Shown here piece by piece: positions 11,001 through 23,209 of a stretch of DNA of 64,000 nucleotides. The position numbers and the translations under genes were made by a program. Under the pieces are notes generated by a model. It worked only from the letters and a program-made list of their open reading frames with translations. It ran no database searches and had not been told where the DNA came from. The DNA comes from Antilocapra americana (taxonomy: Eukaryota > Chordata > Mammalia > Artiodactyla > Antilocapridae), in assembly GCA_007570785.1 (NCBI GenBank), contig ML664175.1, forward strand, positions 6,893,618 through 6,957,617. Reading direction: 5' to 3'. Every line of letters starts with the position of its first letter. Position 1 is the first letter of the stretch.

Positions 11001-11530
11001 TGAGTTGTAAAGTCAGAGCTAAAAGAGTCCAGCTGAAGATCTTTGATATGTGGGCATGTTCACTACCTAAAGTTGACCTCTACTTCCCCACCCAATTCTA
11101 TCTGCTGTATGACTTCCAGATAAATATTCCCCAACATAGAGCTTTTATCCTGTTATTAGAGAGCTCAGGAAACTGTGGTTCCCCATCACTTATCTTTTTG
11201 CAGTATTCTAGATCACTATAATCTGGTCAACTGAACTTTCATGTCCTATAGTTCCCTTAAACCTTTTGATAAATTCTACATTCCTGCATCCTGACATCTC
11301 ACTGACCTCTGAATATACATGAGCTTTTTCACCTTCATCTCTACCTTGAACCGCATGCTTTCCTTACCTGCAGTGTATTTTGTCCCTGCCTGAAATCTAT
11401 CTCTCCTTCAAACCTCGCTATTATTTTGAATTTTTTATGCTACCAAGTCCATAGTGGCTTTGTTCTTCCCCAAACTCCCCAATGATATTCTTGTGGCCAC
11501 TTATTTGGTATTTTCCACCTGCCACCTAAA
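11001..11530 (+). mobile_element. Possible L2 relic in unclassified DNA
   Basis: Pyrimidine-rich text at about 11270-11430 ('ctcactgacctctgaatat', 'ccctgcctgaaatctatctc') is like sense-direction L2. The rest holds no gene that I can support. A 75-codon frame at 10994-11221 has no recognisable feature. Confidence 0.3.
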
Positions 11531-11748
11531 GGCTTCCCAAGTGGTGCTAGTGGTAAAGAATCTGCCTGCCAATGCAAGAGATGCAGGTTTGGTCCCTGGG
11601 TCCAGAAGATCCCTTGGAGTAGGAAATGGCTACCCACTCCAGTATTCTTGCTTGGGAAATCCCATGGACAGAGGAGCCTGGCAGACTACAGTCTATGGGG
11701 TTGCAAAAAGTCGGACATGACTGAGCGACTGAGCAACTAAGCAGCAAC
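11531..11748 (+). mobile_element. Bov-tA SINE
   Basis: The head starts 'ggcttcccaagtggtgctag' and is followed by 'tggtaaagaatctgcctgcc'. The Bov-A body runs to 'gactgagcgactgagcaact' near 11719. The head carries a small insertion ('tgccaatgcaagagatgcag'), so it is older or edited relative to the other copies. A target-site duplication is not clear. Confidence 0.92.
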
Positions 11749-11944
11749 AGTAATAGCTGCCTAATGCAGAAACTCTGTTCCTACAGCACAACTCTCCTTT
11801 ACAGAAACATGTAGACTGTATGAATTTATATAGCCTTTGAGTGACTTTGACAATTTCAGTCTCAATTCCCATTTGGGATGATTGAAGCTCACAGAGTGGG
11901 TACCAAATGACTGGAGAGAGGAGTTAAGGACAGGAAAGAACTAG

Positions 11945-12130
11945 CTTTGAGCACCTACAATGCATCAATGACTATTTTGATATCTTAGAAACGTTATTTC
12001 ATTTTGCAATGACTCTGCAAAGTTAGTTTTATAATCGTGATTTTTATAGGTGAAAAAACTGATTCAGAATAATTAGGTAACTTGTCCAAGATTACCAGAC
12101 AATGTTGGATCTGTAGTCAGGAGGGATGTG
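11945..12130 (-). mobile_element. MIR SINE, antisense
   Basis: 'ttgagcacctacaatgcatc' at about 11947 leads to 'ttttataggtgaaaaaactg' and 'aattaggtaacttgtccaag' near 12071, then 'agtcaggaggga'. This is the MIR order on the minus strand. Confidence 0.8.
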
Positions 12131-12867
12131 TAATACTGAAGACCACAAAATGTGGCCAGAGGAAGTGCAGCACAGCATAGAGTTTTGAAGTCAGGGGTCC
12201 CCACATTATTCTGGAGATCAGATGTTGGTGTTCAATAAATTGTGGTCTTTAAGTCATATTTAGAGGATATAGTATTTAAGTTTTCTCTTTGAATTTCTCA
12301 TATTACTTAGCAAAGCTACAATTTAGTATTTTAAATATACTTGATATAAGAGCTCTTTGATCTACATTTTGTCAAACAGTTGGTTTGATTGTTTTCTCTT
12401 TTTAAATTGGATGGGTATGCTGTGTACATATGTCTTCACACAAAAGAAGATCACCTTCAAGAGTCCTAGAATATGTGGTGTCATGTGTAGTCTGTAATAA
12501 GTGCTCTAAGAGCTGTATTTTCATCACTGCCATTGCTATCACATGGTAGGTGTTTAACAAAAATATATATTCCATGAAGCTAGTGAGTGAATTAATATGT
12601 GCAAGAAGTGCCATCAAGCATCCTAGCATCACTTTGAGCACATTTACTCCTATTCTGACAATTTTACTGAATGGATCTAGATTCTATTCCAGCTGTTCTG
12701 GCTAATCACCAAAAATTCTTGTTTGTTAAGTCACAGATTCTTAGGATATATCCCAGGAGAATCTGATCGATTGGCTCTGGGAGTTTAAGAACACCCTGGA
12801 AAGTTTTGCTCACCAGCCAGGTTGGAGATACCACATATCTAGATGGTGATGACCACCTGCTACTCCT
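12131..12867. other. Unclassified stretch
   Basis: No recognised repeat or RNA gene. A 79-codon antisense frame near 12402-12641 lacks any coding feature. Confidence 0.5.
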
Positions 12868-12950
12868 ATGCCTGCCACATACACTCTCCCTTTAGCTGAT
12901 GAGGCACTCAGTGGCAATGAGTCAAGTTCCCTAAGACTGGCCAACAACCA

Positions 12951-13448
12951 GTGGCACTATTGTACTTCCTTTCAGTTCATGATGGTCATGAGCTTCCTGA
13001 AGACACTGCGCACTGGAAAGCAGACAGCCACTACTATTCAGGTCTGCTTGATGCTAGAAGAGCAAAAGAGAGAGGAGGCAAAGGGAAAGATGAGGGACCC
13101 TTCAGGAAGGACCCCTCAGAGGCCACGCTGCCAAAGAAGGCTCTTGATACTTTTGAGTGTTCATTAGGAAAGCACCCTGATAATACCCTTTCTGATGTCA
13201 GGCTGGAAATGCTCTTCTTGACAGAGCTTCCAATATGCCACAAGGTCACCTTAGACCCCTCTTACCAAACTTCCCATCCTCTGCCCCTTGGCCTTAACCT
13301 TTCAGATATTGAAAATTCTCTTGGATCTTCTAAATATCCCTCACATGGCCTGAAGTCATGCTTAAGGGTAACTCTCAGAAATATCAGGGTGACAAAAGCC
13401 GCTTTTTGTGAGACAGTCAATATGTCAAAGGGGAAGCAGGCAGGGTAG
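12951..13448 (+). other. 165-codon open frame in unique DNA, function unknown
   Basis: This is the longest open frame in the window that does not lie in an obvious repeat. The conceptual product is mixed in composition, with a charged K/R/E/G patch near residues 36-55 and no signal peptide, membrane span or motif I recognise. A 99-codon frame overlaps it in another frame from 12868. A pyrimidine stretch ending 'tttcag' at about 12975 looks like a splice acceptor, but no matching donor or coding-like codon bias is evident. I treat it as probably chance. Confidence 0.12.
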
Positions 13449-13984
13449 GGATATGGGGACTCCACAGCCATGTTTAGGAGCCAGGAAGCCCTTTGTGTAC
13501 CATGATCTCATTTTGCACTTTTCTTCCTGAATCAAAGCCTGGCTTTCCTAGGCAGGCAGAGACAGATTCTCAGTGAAGTACCAACCCAAATTCAACTTCT
13601 GTTCCAGATTGTGAGAAATATAAACCTATGGGTCAACAAGAAAATATGATCCAAAGTATGCTTTGAAAAAATTAACATGCTAAAAAAATAGCAAAAAATT
13701 AATTGCAAAAACCTTTTGATAGCAGTTTTGTTCTTGAGAATGCAAAGAAAATTTGAAAGAGTCCTAGCAATATCAATAAGAATTTAGATGGATGTTATCA
13801 CTACTTTACCCAAAAAATTTTAATTAAAAATTTAATATAATTCAATTTTAAAATTAATAAAAATAAATAACACATTGTACTCTATATAGTTTAGAAACAT
13901 CCACAGCAGTAGCAATTTGTTTTTGTTTTAATTTTTTTAAGTTTTTTGTTTTTGCCTTATGACATATTATAATAATTGTCAGAA
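13449..13984. other. Very AT-rich stretch
   Basis: From about 13675 to 13970 the DNA is dominated by A/T runs (taaaaaaatag, aattttaattaaaaa). No gene or repeat family is recognised. Confidence 0.5.
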
Positions 13985-14085
13985 TTTTTTTTTATTGTGA
14001 GAAAATGTACATAACCTACAACATAATGTCCTAATCATTTTTAAGTGTACAATTCAGTCATATTGGATAGATTTTTTTCTTTTAT
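13985..14085 (-). mobile_element. Old L1 (L1M-type) 3' fragment, antisense
   Basis: 'ttattgtgagaaaatgtaca' near 13992 with 'ataacctacaacataatg' and 'tttttaagtgtacaattcag' is the antisense text of the L1M 3' region. It lies just beyond the portion represented at 1-595. Confidence 0.65.
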
Positions 14086-14204
14086 TTTTTGTGCATTATC
14101 TTGCTATATAAACCTTGCTAATTTTTATTTACTTTAAATAGGTATTTAAAGATACTCAGATGTTTTGATGTGTAGATACTCACCTTTGACTAATCTCCAA
14201 AACA

Positions 14205-14390
14205 TGTGCCAGTCAATATGTTGAATGTTTCATATGTCTTGTCTTATTTCTTCCTTGCAACAGTCCTCTGAGAAAGGCACTCTTCATAGGTTCCACTTTA
14301 TAGATGAGGAAAATTAGGATCAGAGAGGTTGCATAGTTTGTTCAAAGTCACATGGGTCTGAATACCACAGGTTACTCACTTTGCTGAAGA
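14205..14390 (-). mobile_element. MIR SINE, antisense
   Basis: 'tttatagatgaggaaaatta' near 14298 is followed by 'ggatcagagaggttgcatag', 'ttcaaagtcacatgg' and 'tctgaata'. This is the antisense MIR core and head. Confidence 0.82.
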
Positions 14391-14639
14391 CAAAATTAAT
14401 GCAGGTCATAAATCCATACTTATGTCTCTTAGGTTCTACCACTATTGGGAAAAAAAAAAGTTTGAACAGATAAAGCGAATAGAGACTGACTATTTTATAA
14501 TTTGTTTTCAGCCTCCCTGATTACTCTAAATAACTGTCACAAACCAGTATACCCAGTGATAAGACAGGCCATAAACTTTTTATTTGTATACAAAAAGAAG
14601 GGATCAGCATTCATTCATTATTATGTCATACTATGGCTA

Positions 14640-14815
14640 GAACTCAGACACTATAGTCAGACTGTCTGAGTGAAAATCCTAAACTCACACCTTCTTAACT
14701 ATTACTTCATCTCTCAGAGCCTCAGTTTTTAAATCTGTACAACGAGACTTAGGGTAATATTTATCTCTTCAGGTTGTGATGATTAACTAAAGTTCCTGAT
14801 ATATTGTTAAATTCT
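14640..14815 (+). mobile_element. MIR SINE
   Basis: 'actatagtcagactgtctga' near 14650, 'agagcctcagtttttaaatc' near 14717 and 'aggttgtgatgattaac' near 14771 give the MIR order in sense direction. Confidence 0.78.
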
Positions 14816-14844
14816 AAATAGAGTCTATCTCTGATTAGTCACTT

Positions 14845-15085
14845 GTTCTGCAAACATTTATTGAGTTCATCTTGTATACCAGGCACAGGACTGACTTTCA
14901 CAGATAAGATTAAAGCCTTGCTCTAGCCGTTCATACTCTCCAAGGGGTAGACACAGACAAGCAACATATTCTATTATGGAGAAAACTATAGTGATCTCTA
15001 CAAAGTGGAAGAACAGAGGTAAGAGAGGGAATGGATGGGAGCAGGGAAAAGAGGAGGCTTCAGGGAGGAGGTGATTTATCCTCGG
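14845..15085 (-). mobile_element. L2 LINE 3' end, antisense
   Basis: 'aacatttattgagttcatct' near 14853, 'gtataccaggcacaggactg' near 14874, 'ctccaaggggtagacacaga' near 14938 and 'cagggaggaggtgatttatc' near 15061 follow the antisense L2 3' order. Confidence 0.7.
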
Positions 15086-15689
15086 CTAACATCTATTGCA
15101 TGTCTATACTGTGCAAAGCAAACTCTGCTAATATTTTGTCCAAAACTATTTTTTTTAATATTTAAAATGCATAAATTCAAAAAAATATCTTCATCCCCCT
15201 CAACTAAATTGTAAACAAATAGCAATAACCACTAGGAAAAGAGTACTTGAAGCTTTTTAATGATTAAGCAGAACCCTGCTTGCCACTGGTAGTGCTCTGA
15301 GCTGTAGACAACTCAGGATTATCTCTGGGTCCTGGAGAGCAGTTCTGTATGAACTGAATCTGACATTCTGAGCTAGTTTCGTAAGTCAATATCATCATTG
15401 AAAGGAAGCCATTGATCAATGAAGTGAAGCTACTAAAAATGGATTCTAGCCTGGGAAAAACTCACTGGGGAAGCTGTAAATGTGCCTGGCCTGTAATGGG
15501 CAGGCTGGGTTCTTTGTGATTCAGCTGGCTAAGAACTGAAGGCTGCTGGCCAGACAAACCCCTAGCAATGATAACACATCTCACCAGGCTCCAGATCCCC
15601 ATAACCCACTTGAGGCAAAATGAAGGGCAGAAGGAAGGAGCAGGCCTCACTGGAGTAGACTGGTCAGAGATGGAGTCTGCTGGGACTCA
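15086..15689. other. Unclassified stretch
   Basis: No gene or recognised repeat. The portion from about 15240 onward looks unique and may belong with the CpG-bearing patch that follows. Confidence 0.45.
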
Positions 15690-16440
15690 GTGACCATCCA
15701 CACGCCCTGGTTAATTCCAGCTTCCCAGAAGCGTGACTCTATAATAAGGGGCTGGTGGTGGCCTTGCCGCGTCTCTGCCCTCTTTTCTTGCTTAGTGGCT
15801 CATCACACATTGATGGAGATGAACAATAGGGGGAGGGGCTCAGAGGCCAGTAGGTTAGACAAAGAATGAAATTGTGCCTTGGCTAGATCCACGCCAATTA
15901 TGTCTGAATAAACAAATCCATGGTACAAGCCAAAAGCCTTTCTTCCCCCACTCCCCCAGCCCACTTTTTAATTTTTATCTTGGTCTGAAAAGTTCTACAT
16001 ATTCCCTGTACTATCCTGGTACCCAGATGGCCTGTTTGCGTAAGCAGTGGGGAAGAAGGTCAATAATACATCAGCATGCACAGCCTCCACTAAGGTCAGT
16101 CCTGCATAAAATACACCGTGACAACCTGAGGGCAAGTTTTAAATGGTGCTCCACAACAAGGTTGGGGGGATGATAGTGAGGGCGGTGCATAAGCTGCCTT
16201 CTCACACAGGCTGTGAAACTGACTTGGGCCCTCTACTCCCCCCGCAAAGATATATTTTCCTGGGTTTGTTTAGTGGTCTTTTAGGCAAAGTTTTCTTTAC
16301 ACACAGGAGTGCTCATGCTCCAAATGAGGAAGGTTTTAAGAGGGTTTGTCGTCAGCTATTAATACTTGTCATGGTAGCTTTTTTTATTTTAAGTAATCAG
16401 ATCTAATGCCTCAAAGAAACACAATGGCTACTTCAGTGTC
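15690..16440. promoter_or_regulatory. Candidate conserved non-coding element
   Basis: Unique DNA with about ten CpG sites, many more than the flanks (for example 'ttgccgcgtctc' near 15766, 'ccacgccaat' near 15889, 'tttgcgtaag' near 16036, 'gtttgtcgtcag' near 16346). It contains 'ggttaattcc' near 15710 and 'gctattaatac' near 16357. Overlapping 99- and 87-codon frames (15874-16173, 16143-16406) have no recognised domain. CpG retention suggests constraint or low germline methylation. Function is inference. Confidence 0.3.
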
Positions 16441-17711
16441 TCAAGTTCTAACTTACTGAATCAGCTCCATGTTTTATTTTAAAAAAAAAAAAAAACCTCT
16501 AGATATGTTTGAATACGATTTGAGCTCTGAGCTAGACAGTGCCTGTGAGTTTTAAGCTAAGATTTATATTCTCAAGTGGCATTTCTCAAATATATTTGAT
16601 TGTGACTAACTAATAAAGATAAAAGCAGGTATGTGTGCATAGTCTCTCAGGATCCTATAAGGGTTCTGCTTCTCTTCCTTCTTTCAAGACTGGGGTGAAT
16701 CCAACAGCATCTTCTGAATGTAAAAAATAGAAGACAAGTCCATTTCAGTTAGGTTATTTATTCAAATTGGAGGTGAATACTGACACACATATTCTTGAAG
16801 ATTGATCCAGGTTGAAGCATGTTGCACAAGGGTTTGCTGTTCAACTTGCAAGTAATTTGTAAAGCCAGAGTCAGTCTTGACTATGAAACATTGTATCACT
16901 GTGATTGGAATCAATAGTTCTTGCACTGTCATTTGTCACATATTTACAAGCTTGAAAAATAGTTCATTTTGTCCTCATCCTATAACTCAAAAGATTGAAT
17001 CAGAGCCCTGGAGGGATCTGCCAACAGGACACATTCATTACTGATCAGCCATCTTGGTGAGGCTATAATCACAACCACACCAAAAATAGAATATAAATAA
17101 AAGGTAAAGCACTGCTCATTTGGTACAGTCTTAAATATTTTTAGCTTCAGATATTTAAAAGTCTGCTGGGAGACTTCAATCACCTTGGTGACCTACCTCA
17201 GTGACCACAAACAGAAAATTCATTGAGGCTGATTTTCCCATCACACTCTCAAAACATTCAAAGGTATCATACTTTTTTTTAATAGAGAAAAAACAAAATC
17301 TAGAGTTAATGTCCAAAACCTTCCTAAAGTATACTTCTTCCAGTTGCCATGCACATAGTTCATAAATGACCTCCTATTCCCAAGAAAGATTTTTAGAAGA
17401 TTTTTAAAGATAATGCTTTCAATTTCAAGATAAAAGATTTATGAATGATAGAACTTGTGTCTATGAAATCAGTAATCCCAACCTTCTGATATTTCAGATG
17501 AAGAGCTTCATGAAATGAAAAGACTGACCATAAAGTTGTACTACACCTGCTGTCAGAGATAATCAGTAATAGAATTGCAAAGTGAATATTGAAAAGGATG
17601 TGAGACATGTACATTTGGGGTTATAATAATGTATTTAAGTTCCCTTCACTCCACTGTTGTATTGATTAAGTATTAATAATTGAGGTTTGTGAGGCCAATT
17701 TAAATTCTTTA
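16441..17711. other. Unclassified AT-rich stretch
   Basis: An A-run lies at about 16480-16495 and a T-run near 17273. No gene, RNA or named repeat is supported. Short antisense frames (16980-17183, 17393-17614) carry no features. Confidence 0.5.
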
Positions 17712-18050
17712 AACAAGTCCCTTGGACTGCAAGGAGATCCAACCAGTCGATCCTAAAGGAAATCAGTCCTGAATGTTCATTGGAAGGACTGATGCTGAAG
17801 CTGAGGCTCCAATACTTTGGCCACCTGACGCGAAGAACTGACTCATTGGAAAAGACCCTGATGCTGGGAAGAACTGAAGGCAGGAGAAGGGGACAACAGA
17901 GGATGAGATGGTTCGATAGCACCACCAATGCAATGGACATGAATTTGAGTAAACTCCGGGAGTTGGCGATGGACAGGGAGGCCTGGTGTGCTGTAGTCCA
18001 TGAGGTTGCAGATTCAGACATGTTGAGCGACTGAACTGAACAGAACTGAA
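17712..18050 (+). mobile_element. BovB LINE, 5'-truncated 3' end
   Basis: It begins in 'gtcccttggactgcaaggag', continues through 'aagactctgatgctggga'-type text and 'gaggatgagatggttcgat' near 17901, and ends with the simple tail 'ctgaactgaacagaactgaa'. 'aaacaagtccc' at 17711-17721 and 'aaacaaatccc' at 18049-18059 match at 10 of 11 bases and may be the target-site duplication. It is the same 3' portion as the copy at 9700-10040. An 84-codon sense frame is the ORF C-terminus remnant. Confidence 0.92.
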
Positions 18051-18055
18051 ACAAA

Positions 18056-19485
18056 TCCCCAGATATTAGCAGATGAACACCTTGTTTATCAAATTTAGTT
18101 TGATAAACATATCCCAGGATTGCAGCTAGTTTCTACAGGCATTTTCCTCATTAAATTCAACCTATGGGAGATCATTCCATTTCCAAATCTGAGCTTGTGC
18201 TAATCTAAAAACTCCAGATTGCCCTCCAAATCTTGAGTTGAGTGGTTCCATATAGATACAGCCTAACATTCCTTTTGCAAAATAGGACTGAAAATTGATG
18301 TCATATATCAGTCATTTGCTCACTAAATCTCTAATTTGAAACCTTAATATTTAGGTTCTATGACTTTACTATTTATTTTGTGAAGCAACCCCATTTCCTC
18401 CAGAAACAGCCCTACTGAGAATGGCTGAAATTGAACTAGAAGTCATCCTGAGGTTAAGGATCCAAATGTCTTCATCTTTTGGGAAAGAGATGGAAGAGCA
18501 CACCTTCTTGTGAAGAGGGAGCTCTGAATTTGAACATACCTGCATTAGACAGAGTTCATGATGTCTTCTCATCCACATATCTCCTTTTTAGAGAGTGGGT
18601 AATGAACCAGAAGACTTATACCTGCTCCTCCTACAGCTGATTGGACTAAGAGTAGACCTCTAATCCAGAGGTGCCCCATCCATGAACTAGTCTATAACCT
18701 AGAATTGTGTCCTGGCTTAAAAAGATGAGCTGGGTAAATCAGACTCTTTCACTAAAATCTAAACTGAGAGACTGAAGAAGTTGTCATTAAGGTGTGTGCT
18801 AGAGGTAAAGGTTTCATAATATGACTGGGGCCATCACTACTGTCTGTGTGCAAAATGAGACAGCTTAATCTTGAGAAAGAGAACAGAATGCAAGAACCAG
18901 GCAGGAGATGTTCTGCGAAAAAGAGAAGAAAAAGCTGACCCTGGGAGCAACCCTATCATCAGTACTTTTTGGAGGCACAGTTGTTCAGTTTTGGTCAGAT
19001 TCTTAGAATCTGAGAATTGTCAGATTCTGACAATGTATACCTCTCTGACAATATATCTCTTCTCTTTTGTTTGGAGCTGGGTTGAATGAACTTCTGTCCC
19101 TTGAAACCTCAAAAACCAGAACTAGATGCAGTTAATGTTGTGGTCAAGTCAGAGCTAACCTTTCAAAATCGGAGACATTGTGCCATTCCATGGTATTGGC
19201 TTGCTTCTCTGGATCAGTGTACACCAAAGTTTATTTTTGGTGTCTGACTTTGTACCTCTTTTACTCTAATAGGAGAAACAAGATATTCAAACAAGCAATT
19301 AGAAATATACCTGGTAAAATGGTTATGTTCTGAGACAGGTTGTGAATTGTGCTAATAACTGAAAAAACTAATTAAAGTCTCAAACATCCTATTAAGGCAG
19401 CTGACTTAAATTTGTGGACAAGAATGAGGATATGACACTTCCCAAATAGTGGATTCTAGACAGAGGAAAAACTTTTCTTAGAGCA
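18056..19485. other. Unclassified stretch
   Basis: No gene or named repeat. It holds two adjacent small inverted repeats described separately. Confidence 0.5.
18995..19034. repeat. Two adjacent short inverted repeats
   Basis: 'tcagattc' (18995-19002) and 'gaatctga' (19006-19013) form an 8-bp arm hairpin with a 3-base loop. 'attgtca' (19016-19022) and 'tgacaat' (19028-19034) form a second, 7-bp arm hairpin with a 5-base loop. They share the core 'cagattc'. Confidence 0.85.
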
Positions 19486-19489
19486 AAAA

Positions 19490-19680
19490 GTATAGCGTAG
19501 AGTCCATGAAATCTAGGTTTGAGTTCTGACTCTGTTACAAATCAAGATCAGGCTGTGTGTCCTTGAACAAGTTACATAATGTCTTAGAGTCTCAACTGTA
19601 TTTGTAAAATTGTGATAAAAATAGTGGCTTTTCTTACTGAGTGGAGAATATTAAATAAGATAATGTATGCATAAATATTT
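19490..19680 (+). mobile_element. MIR SINE
   Basis: 'gaaatctaggtttgagttct' near 19508, 'gtgtgtccttgaacaagtta' near 19554, 'cttagagtctcaactgtatt' near 19582 and 'attaaataagataatgtatg' near 19650. Confidence 0.8.
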
Positions 19681-20474
19681 ATGTGATTTTCTGAGACTGA
19701 AGGAAAAGGTTTAGTGTCTTCATCACTGAAGCTTATTTCTCCTGTCAAAAATCTGTTGAGGAACTCATCACATGTGCTACTTATATATTTTTTAATATAG
19801 AGAAACTCAAAGAATTCAGTAAGAATCCTCTCTGACTCACAAATCATTTCTGAAAACTTGTTTGGAGGCAAATGTTAATGCATAGATTTTACTGATCAAA
19901 AAGCAGTTTCTCAGGAAATGAAACTCAAATCAGGTAGCAGTGACATAGTACTTGAAAACAAAGCTACAGGGAATTTGGGTATATGCCATATCCACTCAAG
20001 TTTACTAAAGGGACTTGTGATTGTTGCAAATCATAACCCTTATTTAATTCTGTGGCTGTGGGATCCAATAAAGTACTGGCTTATTGTTTTTAATTTTGGC
20101 AGCAAGCTAATGTTCAAGCAATAAACTTCTTATGAAGCTATCCTTATATGGTTTTATTATGCAATTTAAAAACTGCATTCATGATTATCTACTTAAAAAA
20201 GGAATTAGGCTGTGATCATTATTAATACTTTAAGCTTATCATGACCATTCCTGATATTAATCCACATATGTGCTAATTTCTCATCTGCTACTCAGCAATT
20301 GAATCTCTCATTAGGACCTTCACCCACTTCATTTGTTGAAGACAGGTGGAAGATAATTTCTGAATGTATATTTTTTTATCCTCTATATCCTAAATTTCAT
20401 TGTCATGCTTAAAGATCCAAACTGCCTTTGATGTTTGTCTCTCTGTACATGAGAACATTTTTATTACTAGCTGA
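19681..20474. other. Unclassified AT-rich stretch
   Basis: A 95-codon antisense frame (19584-19871) overlaps the MIR end and has no domain. The patch around 20150-20330 is unique and has several TAAT/ATTA words, but without CpG support. Confidence 0.45.
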
Positions 20475-20525
20475 AATTATACATATATTTATTATATATA
20501 TGTATATACATACACACACACATAA
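20475..20525. repeat. Compound (TA)n/(CA)n microsatellite
   Basis: Alternating 'tatata', 'tgtatata' and 'cacacacaca' steps occur over about 50 bases. A second TA/TG-rich patch lies at about 20695-20747. Confidence 0.85.
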
Positions 20526-23164
20526 TGAGATGCTCTTCTGCCTTTCTATCTTGCTGCAGCCTCTCTCTATAATCTGAATAATTTTTCTGGGACAAAATGT
20601 CATGGCAAATTAATAAGAAAAGAATTCAAAGATGTACAGACTAAAGAAGGAAATAGTCTCATCTTGATTCACATTTTTAAAATTTCTATTAAGTTTATAT
20701 ATTATATATACAATTTAGCTATTTGTATTTGTGTATGTGTGTGTGTGAATATTGTTTGTCTTTATCCTTTGCTCATTTTTCTACTTTAGTAGAACAATAT
20801 TTTTTAACAGTAATTATGAAAACTACAGTTTTCCCACACTGGCCCATATTTTAAAGATTCAGTATATAAGGCCTAAAAACACAGTGGTCTTTATTTCCAG
20901 AAGAAATAAAATGTACAAACATACATTTGTTCAGTTATACAGCATTACATCAGTCATTTGATAGTAGCAGTGTATTTCCTAGAATTATTGAATTCCAACT
21001 TCAAATCTACTTCAGTTCATCCTTTTATGTTTAGCACAATATCCTCTTTTCAAAGTCTTGATGGCAAGGTCATAGCAACAGTGAAACAGCAGGGAGTTGA
21101 CACCAGTACTACGTGAAGTGAGATTAAAGAAAAGATCATGTAAATGGGATATTGTGGCTTCAAGGATGCTGTGGTGAAGCCACAGAGCCATCTTATTCCT
21201 CATTCCTTATTCCAGACCTGCCAGAGGGTTTAAGTATTTCTAGATATGCCTACCAACTGACAGAGCAGAAAAGACTCAGTCTCTTCCTAAGTGCAGCATT
21301 TTGCCAGTTTGGGAGCAGTAGCAGTGAAACTCATTTGTGCTGGTCCCATGTGGCTCTGTGTCTGGTATAGATTGTTCAAATCTCTCAGTCCCACCAGAAA
21401 ACCTATAAGTGTGATGCTAAGTTGTCTCCTGTGTGTCATTTTGGCTCATATCGGTTTGCTCAACCTGTCATCCTTCTATAAGAAGGGCCTCCTGAAGGAC
21501 ATAACAATCCCTACATATTCCAGCAAAATCAAAATCTTGCCATAAAAAGCATTATCCTTTATCCATATTCCTCCTCTCTAACCTGAGTGAGGAGAGGAGC
21601 AATAAACCATGCCTGGAAGCTTGCAAGTTTCTGTTCTGACAAAACCATAAAGGAAGAAAATTTGGGAGCTGAAATCATCCTCCTTTGCTTCTACTACTAC
21701 TGTAAATTTTTTTCTCCTATGTATGTCTCATCCATCTCAGACCCAAAGTCCTGTCACTAAAGGGACACTTGTCTTCATTTATACAACTAGCATTCCCTGG
21801 GATATGGCAATGGAGGTCAGTCTCACTTTCTGGAAATGATACTCAGACTTTTTTCCAAAATGCACATTTCCAAACTTAACTTGATTTGTGTATGAATTTT
21901 CCAAATAGAAAATGATTTGAGATGTACTGAAAATTTTCAAATTCTGCTGGCAGCAGATAACAGGATTTTTTTAGGTCTTTAATGAACTGGATCTGAGAGG
22001 TTTTTTTTTTTTTTTTTCTTTTTAATGTGGATCAAGGAGTCACATCTCACACAATTTCATCCAGAATTTATAAAGTGCTGCAAAAAAATGTTTGTATAGT
22101 TTTTTATGTATGTGTTAAACGTTTCAACATATTTAGGGTAAATATTAAAAATATGATCAATTTTTTTCAAAATAGTAGTTTCATATTATGCACAAAATAT
22201 ATGTAAGATATCAATATCTTGGAGTAAAAAGTATATTTATGTGCTTATTTAATGTTTAATTTATTTAATGAATTAATAAAGCAACACAAAATAGGCTTTT
22301 TAGCTTCTTATTCTATGTAATATCCATCCTCCTCAATTTGACTACTTCTTCCCTGAGACAGTAAAGCTCTTTAAGATTTTACTTGTCATCATTTCAAGAT
22401 GCTACAGGCATCTGTTCCAAATCTATTATTAAAATTGCTGAAGATGTCCTCTAGCATCCTCTTGCAGATTCAAAGGCTCATTTCCTTTTCCTATAGACTC
22501 GTGTTCCTTATTTGGAAGCACTCAATAATAAACAAGGCAGGAAGCAGCAAATGCAGGCCCCTTCTGAAATGGCTGAGCAACATTCAATCTGTTGACAAAA
22601 AAATAAAATTATGCTGGTGAGGAAACATCACTTACATATATACTCAGGAAGCAGAGAAAGGCCATTCACTCTGGGATTTTATAGTAAGGCACATATAATG
22701 TGTCTTTCCATCTGAAAAAAAGAGCTAACCCCGCTTAACAAGCAGACTTGAAATAGGAGGCATGACTGAAGAGTACCATGCATGGTTCCATGTGAAGGTT
22801 GGATGTTTTCATTGTGGCTGGGGATATGGGGCAAGGCTCAAATAGCACAACAGTGGCCAGGAAGAGTCTCTCTGAGACTCACAGCTTGTGTCTATACCAG
22901 ACTCCTTCCCTCATCTCTGCCACTGATCTGGACTCACCTTTTCAGTCCTTCTGGAGAGGTCCTCTTGCTTCACCATTTCTGGCTCAAAAAGTAATAAGCC
23001 TTTTATACACTCATGATGTGTGATGGCATCATCAGTTTCAATGTCTGTTCCAAATAGATGAGGCTCCATCCTTTTTCTAAAGAGTGGATTACAGAGGAAA
23101 TAATATGGGGATAGATAGATAATATTCACATTAGCTATTTCTAAGTGATGAGATTATGAGATAG
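20526..23164. other. Long unclassified AT-rich stretch
   Basis: I recognise no repeat family and no gene. Frames of 60-84 codons (for example 21291-21545 and 22799-23023) overlap one another and lack motifs. A 17-base T-run lies at 22001-22017. Confidence 0.45.
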
Positions 23165-23190
23165 TTATTTATTTATTTATTTATTTTACT
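23165..23190. repeat. (TTTA)n microsatellite
   Basis: About six 'atttatt'-phase tetranucleotide units, just upstream of a DNA-transposon relic. Confidence 0.9.
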
Positions 23191-23209
23191 TATTTTTCGC
23201 TTTTGCTTT

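Noticed and set aside
16480..16495. Poly-A tail of a processed pseudogene
   Set aside because: The preceding text has no polyadenylation signal at the right distance, no gene-like frame and no flanking duplication.
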